Positions 61,822 through 64,000 of a DNA stretch of 64,000 nucleotides are shown here, in pieces. Numbering within the stretch: the stretch's first letter is position 1; each line of letters begins with the position of its first letter. The notes under the pieces were generated by a model that made no database searches, was not told the origin of the DNA, and saw only the letters and a list, made by a program, of their open reading frames with translations. The stretch covers positions 30,196,769 to 30,260,768 of the forward strand of contig CM037836.1 in NCBI GenBank assembly GCA_021234535.1. The letters are read 5' to 3'. This stretch comes from Stichopus chloronotus (lineage: Eukaryota > Echinodermata > Holothuroidea > Aspidochirotida > Stichopodidae). A program made the translations under genes and the position numbers.

Positions 61822-62145
61822 ATGGAATTAGACGAGGTTTTGATGCAATTAGGTGACTTTGGACGATACCAAACCATCGCCTATCTATTTATTTCTCTCA
61901 TTGGTCAAGTACCTGGATCATGGCACATGCTGGCTATTAGCTTTCTAGGAGCGGTGCCAGATCACCACTGTGAGATCCCCGAAGGAGGCTCACTGAAGGA
62001 CAGCATACCGAAGACAATCGATCCGGACACAGGAGAGGTAGAATATGACAGCTGTAATGTTTATGAAAGCAACTCAAATACGACAACAGTTTGTGACCAA
62101 TGGGAATACAGTGAACAACCATACGGCGATACCATTGTCAAAGAG
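61822..62145 (+). CDS. SLC22-type transporter exon: helix 1 and large extracellular loop
   Basis: 324 nt, 108 codons from the likely start ATG to the donor GTAAAC. An acceptor-like CTTTTAG ends at 61799, so the exon probably begins at 61800 with 22 nt ahead of the ATG. That leader stays in frame, so an upstream start cannot be excluded. Confidence 0.9.
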
Positions 62146-64000
62146 GTAAACTTTTTTCTAATCATCTTATAAATAAGAACTCAGACCAAATAGTATGTTA
62201 ATATCCTCAGTGACAAATGGAACTAAAAATTTTGAAATTAAATTTTAGAGAAGTAATAATGATAATTTATGACCAATTAAAATTTTTAATCTTTGCGGAA
62301 ATTATCCAAAGCATTTTTCTCCAGCGAGATATAGTTCTTGTGATGTATTCTAACTGTTCTGGAAAATCGTTTCAGTCATCTCATGTACTCTGCTTTATTG
62401 TAGCTTACATGAAAAAGGAAAGTAAGCGGCACAAAAATATTGTGGAATATATGGAATATGTAAACATACCGAACAGAACACAGAATGTCTACAGGGAGGG
62501 TATGATGGACGACCGTTAATATGATGAGAAACTGATGAGTGCTGTGGTGATTTCGTAAATATAGTGTATACCTCTTGATCCAAATTCCCGCTTAGTACTA
62601 TTACTGCATGTTGTTGTCAAGCATTAATGGATTGTCAAAGCACGGTTTCCTTCTTTTTCATTCCCCACCGTCGAATATAGTGGGATTTAGTTTGCGATCG
62701 CTCTAATCTCGTGGAGATTTCTCAGTCAGTTTTCATGGCCGGTGTTATGGTGGGGTCAGTCCTGTTCGGCCAGATATCGGATCGATTCGGCAGAAAGCCC
62801 GTCCTATTCTTGTCGCTGGCGCTGCAGGTCGTCGCTGGGTCAATCGTAGCAGTTTCACCTTCCTATGTCTTCTTCACCGTCGTTCGGTTTTTCGTGGGAG
62901 TTTTGGAACAGGTGAGCCCTCGATCGTTTGTAAGGGTGTAATTATTGGCCAATTTTGCTCAAGTACAGAACATCACCATGATATATTCAACATAAAGTGT
63001 TAGAACTTGCCACGAAGTATGAAATTATAATGGCACACTATATAGGTTACTTGAATTTGACACAATATAGAGTGGCATCAATATCGGAAGAACTTTTTGT
63101 TGACATCAGGCACTGTGGATATGAAAACAGTCTTTGGTTTACTTTCAGCCTTATATATTCCAGCAAAAACCAAGTAGATACTGTAAGCACTCGATCATGA
63201 TAGATGGGTCATGGTATGGGGTCCAAAAGGGAGAATCATCTTGGGAAATGTTGCCACAATTGTCAGATTTAAATTAAAGTGCCCGGGTTTTGTCTTGAAT
63301 GACTTTTCTTGACGAGTAGATTGATTTGAAGACATCGTATTTATTGAGGCTTTTCTCGATGTAAACGCAATTATGACGCAATGGCCTAGGTACTCCGGTA
63401 TAAGATGACAGCTCTGATCACCGCACTATGTTTGGAGTAAGTTGAGAAGTCGGTTGTTACTATGACAATGGCTGTCATTGGCATATGAGACAGCTGGCAG
63501 AATTACTGCAGAGTCCTTTGAAGATACCCCGCCCCACCTCCCGTTCCGGTTCGTACACTAAAGGTCAAGCACTTGTAAAGGTAGAAAGTTTGTCTTCAAA
63601 GACATCAAACCGCTTTTTAAACCCTGAGGAAATATTTTCTAGACATAGTGGTTTTGCATTTTTTTTTCATTTCTACCACGTAGTCTGGTCAAACAGATGT
63701 TGCAGATACTAATTAAGTACAATAATATAGTTATATTTCGAATCACGAAAATTCAAGCACTTTTGAAGGACTGTGATGCAAAAGAGCAATGGTCAAGCAT
63801 TTTCAAAGCCTTGAAAATGACAAATTTAACTTCAACTACTTTAAAATTTTCAAGACCTCATGCGAACCTGCCCCCCCCCCCCCCCTCAGCCAAACTTGAC
63901 AAAGCCAGGAAGTACAGTGCATAATTTAGTACTGAATTATAAACCTACTCCTGTATTCTATATTTCATTTTGTCACATTTTTGCAGGGTTACGATATAAC
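61822..64000 (+). CDS. SLC22-type organic ion transporter (3'-partial, MFS)
   Basis: Exons 61822-62145, 62681-62911 and the start of a third at 63987 join in phase 0. MELDEVLMQLGDFGRYQ is the typical start of SLC22 proteins, followed by the first membrane helix (TIAYLFISLIGQVPGSWHML). The large extracellular loop has Cys pairs and a possible N-glycosylation site in SNTTTVC, then WDLVCDRSN, a strong SLC22 signature. The second exon gives helix 2 and the MFS loop GQISDRFGRKP, then helix 3. SLC22 members carry organic cations, anions or carnitine across the plasma membrane; substrate class cannot be assigned from this part. About 190 of an expected 550 or so residues are in view. Confidence 0.93.
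62681..62911 (+). CDS. SLC22-type transporter exon: helices 2 and 3
   Basis: 231 nt, 77 codons, phase 0 at both ends; acceptor GAATATAG, donor GTGAGC. It starts WDLVCDRSNLVEISQSVFMA, carries SDRFGRKPVLF and ends VRFFVGVLEQ. Confidence 0.93.
62912..63986 (+). other. Transporter intron
   Basis: 1.1 kb with a C-tract at about 63870-63886; nothing else recognised. The preceding intron 62146-62680 is also featureless. Confidence 0.75.
63987..64000 (+). CDS. SLC22-type transporter third exon (cut by window end)
   Basis: Acceptor TTTTTGCAG ends at 63986; the 14 nt left read GYDI in phase 0, continuing LEQ of the exon before. Too short for independent support beyond the good splice site and frame. 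Confidence 0.6.

Noticed and set aside
1..64000. CRISPR arrays, rRNA, tRNA, bacterial operons or viral genes
   Set aside because: None seen: tandem arrays here have degenerate units without unique spacers, no tRNA- or rRNA-like sequence was noticed by eye, and the gene structure is that of an animal.

Overview
The window is nuclear DNA of an animal. Genes are split into short exons with GT-AG junctions, introns run to about 10 kb, and most of the AT-rich sequence is non-coding, with minisatellites, MITE-like transposons and decayed LINE ends. The furin-type convertase, the SLC22-type transporter and the repeat landscape fit a marine invertebrate. An echinoderm or other invertebrate deuterostome is plausible but cannot be proven from this sequence alone.

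Layout, all recognised genes on the + strand. (1) 1-13716: no coding exon recognised; minisatellites and one MITE. (2) 13717-49396: a furin/PC5-type proprotein convertase, twelve exon positions in view (thirteen exons counting the duplicate), missing only the signal peptide and the start of the prodomain. The exons sum to 2154 nt and give 717 residues with every phase compatible. (3) 49397-55136: 3' flank, a tandem repeat carrying DR1 motifs, then a CpG-rich probable promoter. (4) 55137-58925: a three-exon gene for a 663-residue, charged, Ser/Thr-rich protein that I do not recognise. (5) 61822-64000: the first exons of an SLC22-type organic ion transporter, running off the window.

The main discovery candidate is in the convertase. 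The 77-nt exon just before the catalytic-His exon exists in two versions 8.7 kb apart (29056-29132 and 37817-37893). They have equal length and phase, match at 18 of 26 residues, and both have weak splice donors. Using both or neither shifts the frame into an early stop, so they should be mutually exclusive. Both keep the three Asp that correspond to a calcium site in human furin. They differ (Glu versus Val) at the position of human furin Asp191, beside the substrate S2 pocket. The gene may therefore make two proteases of different specificity.

The three genes show no evident functional link; they look like ordinary neighbours on one chromosome.
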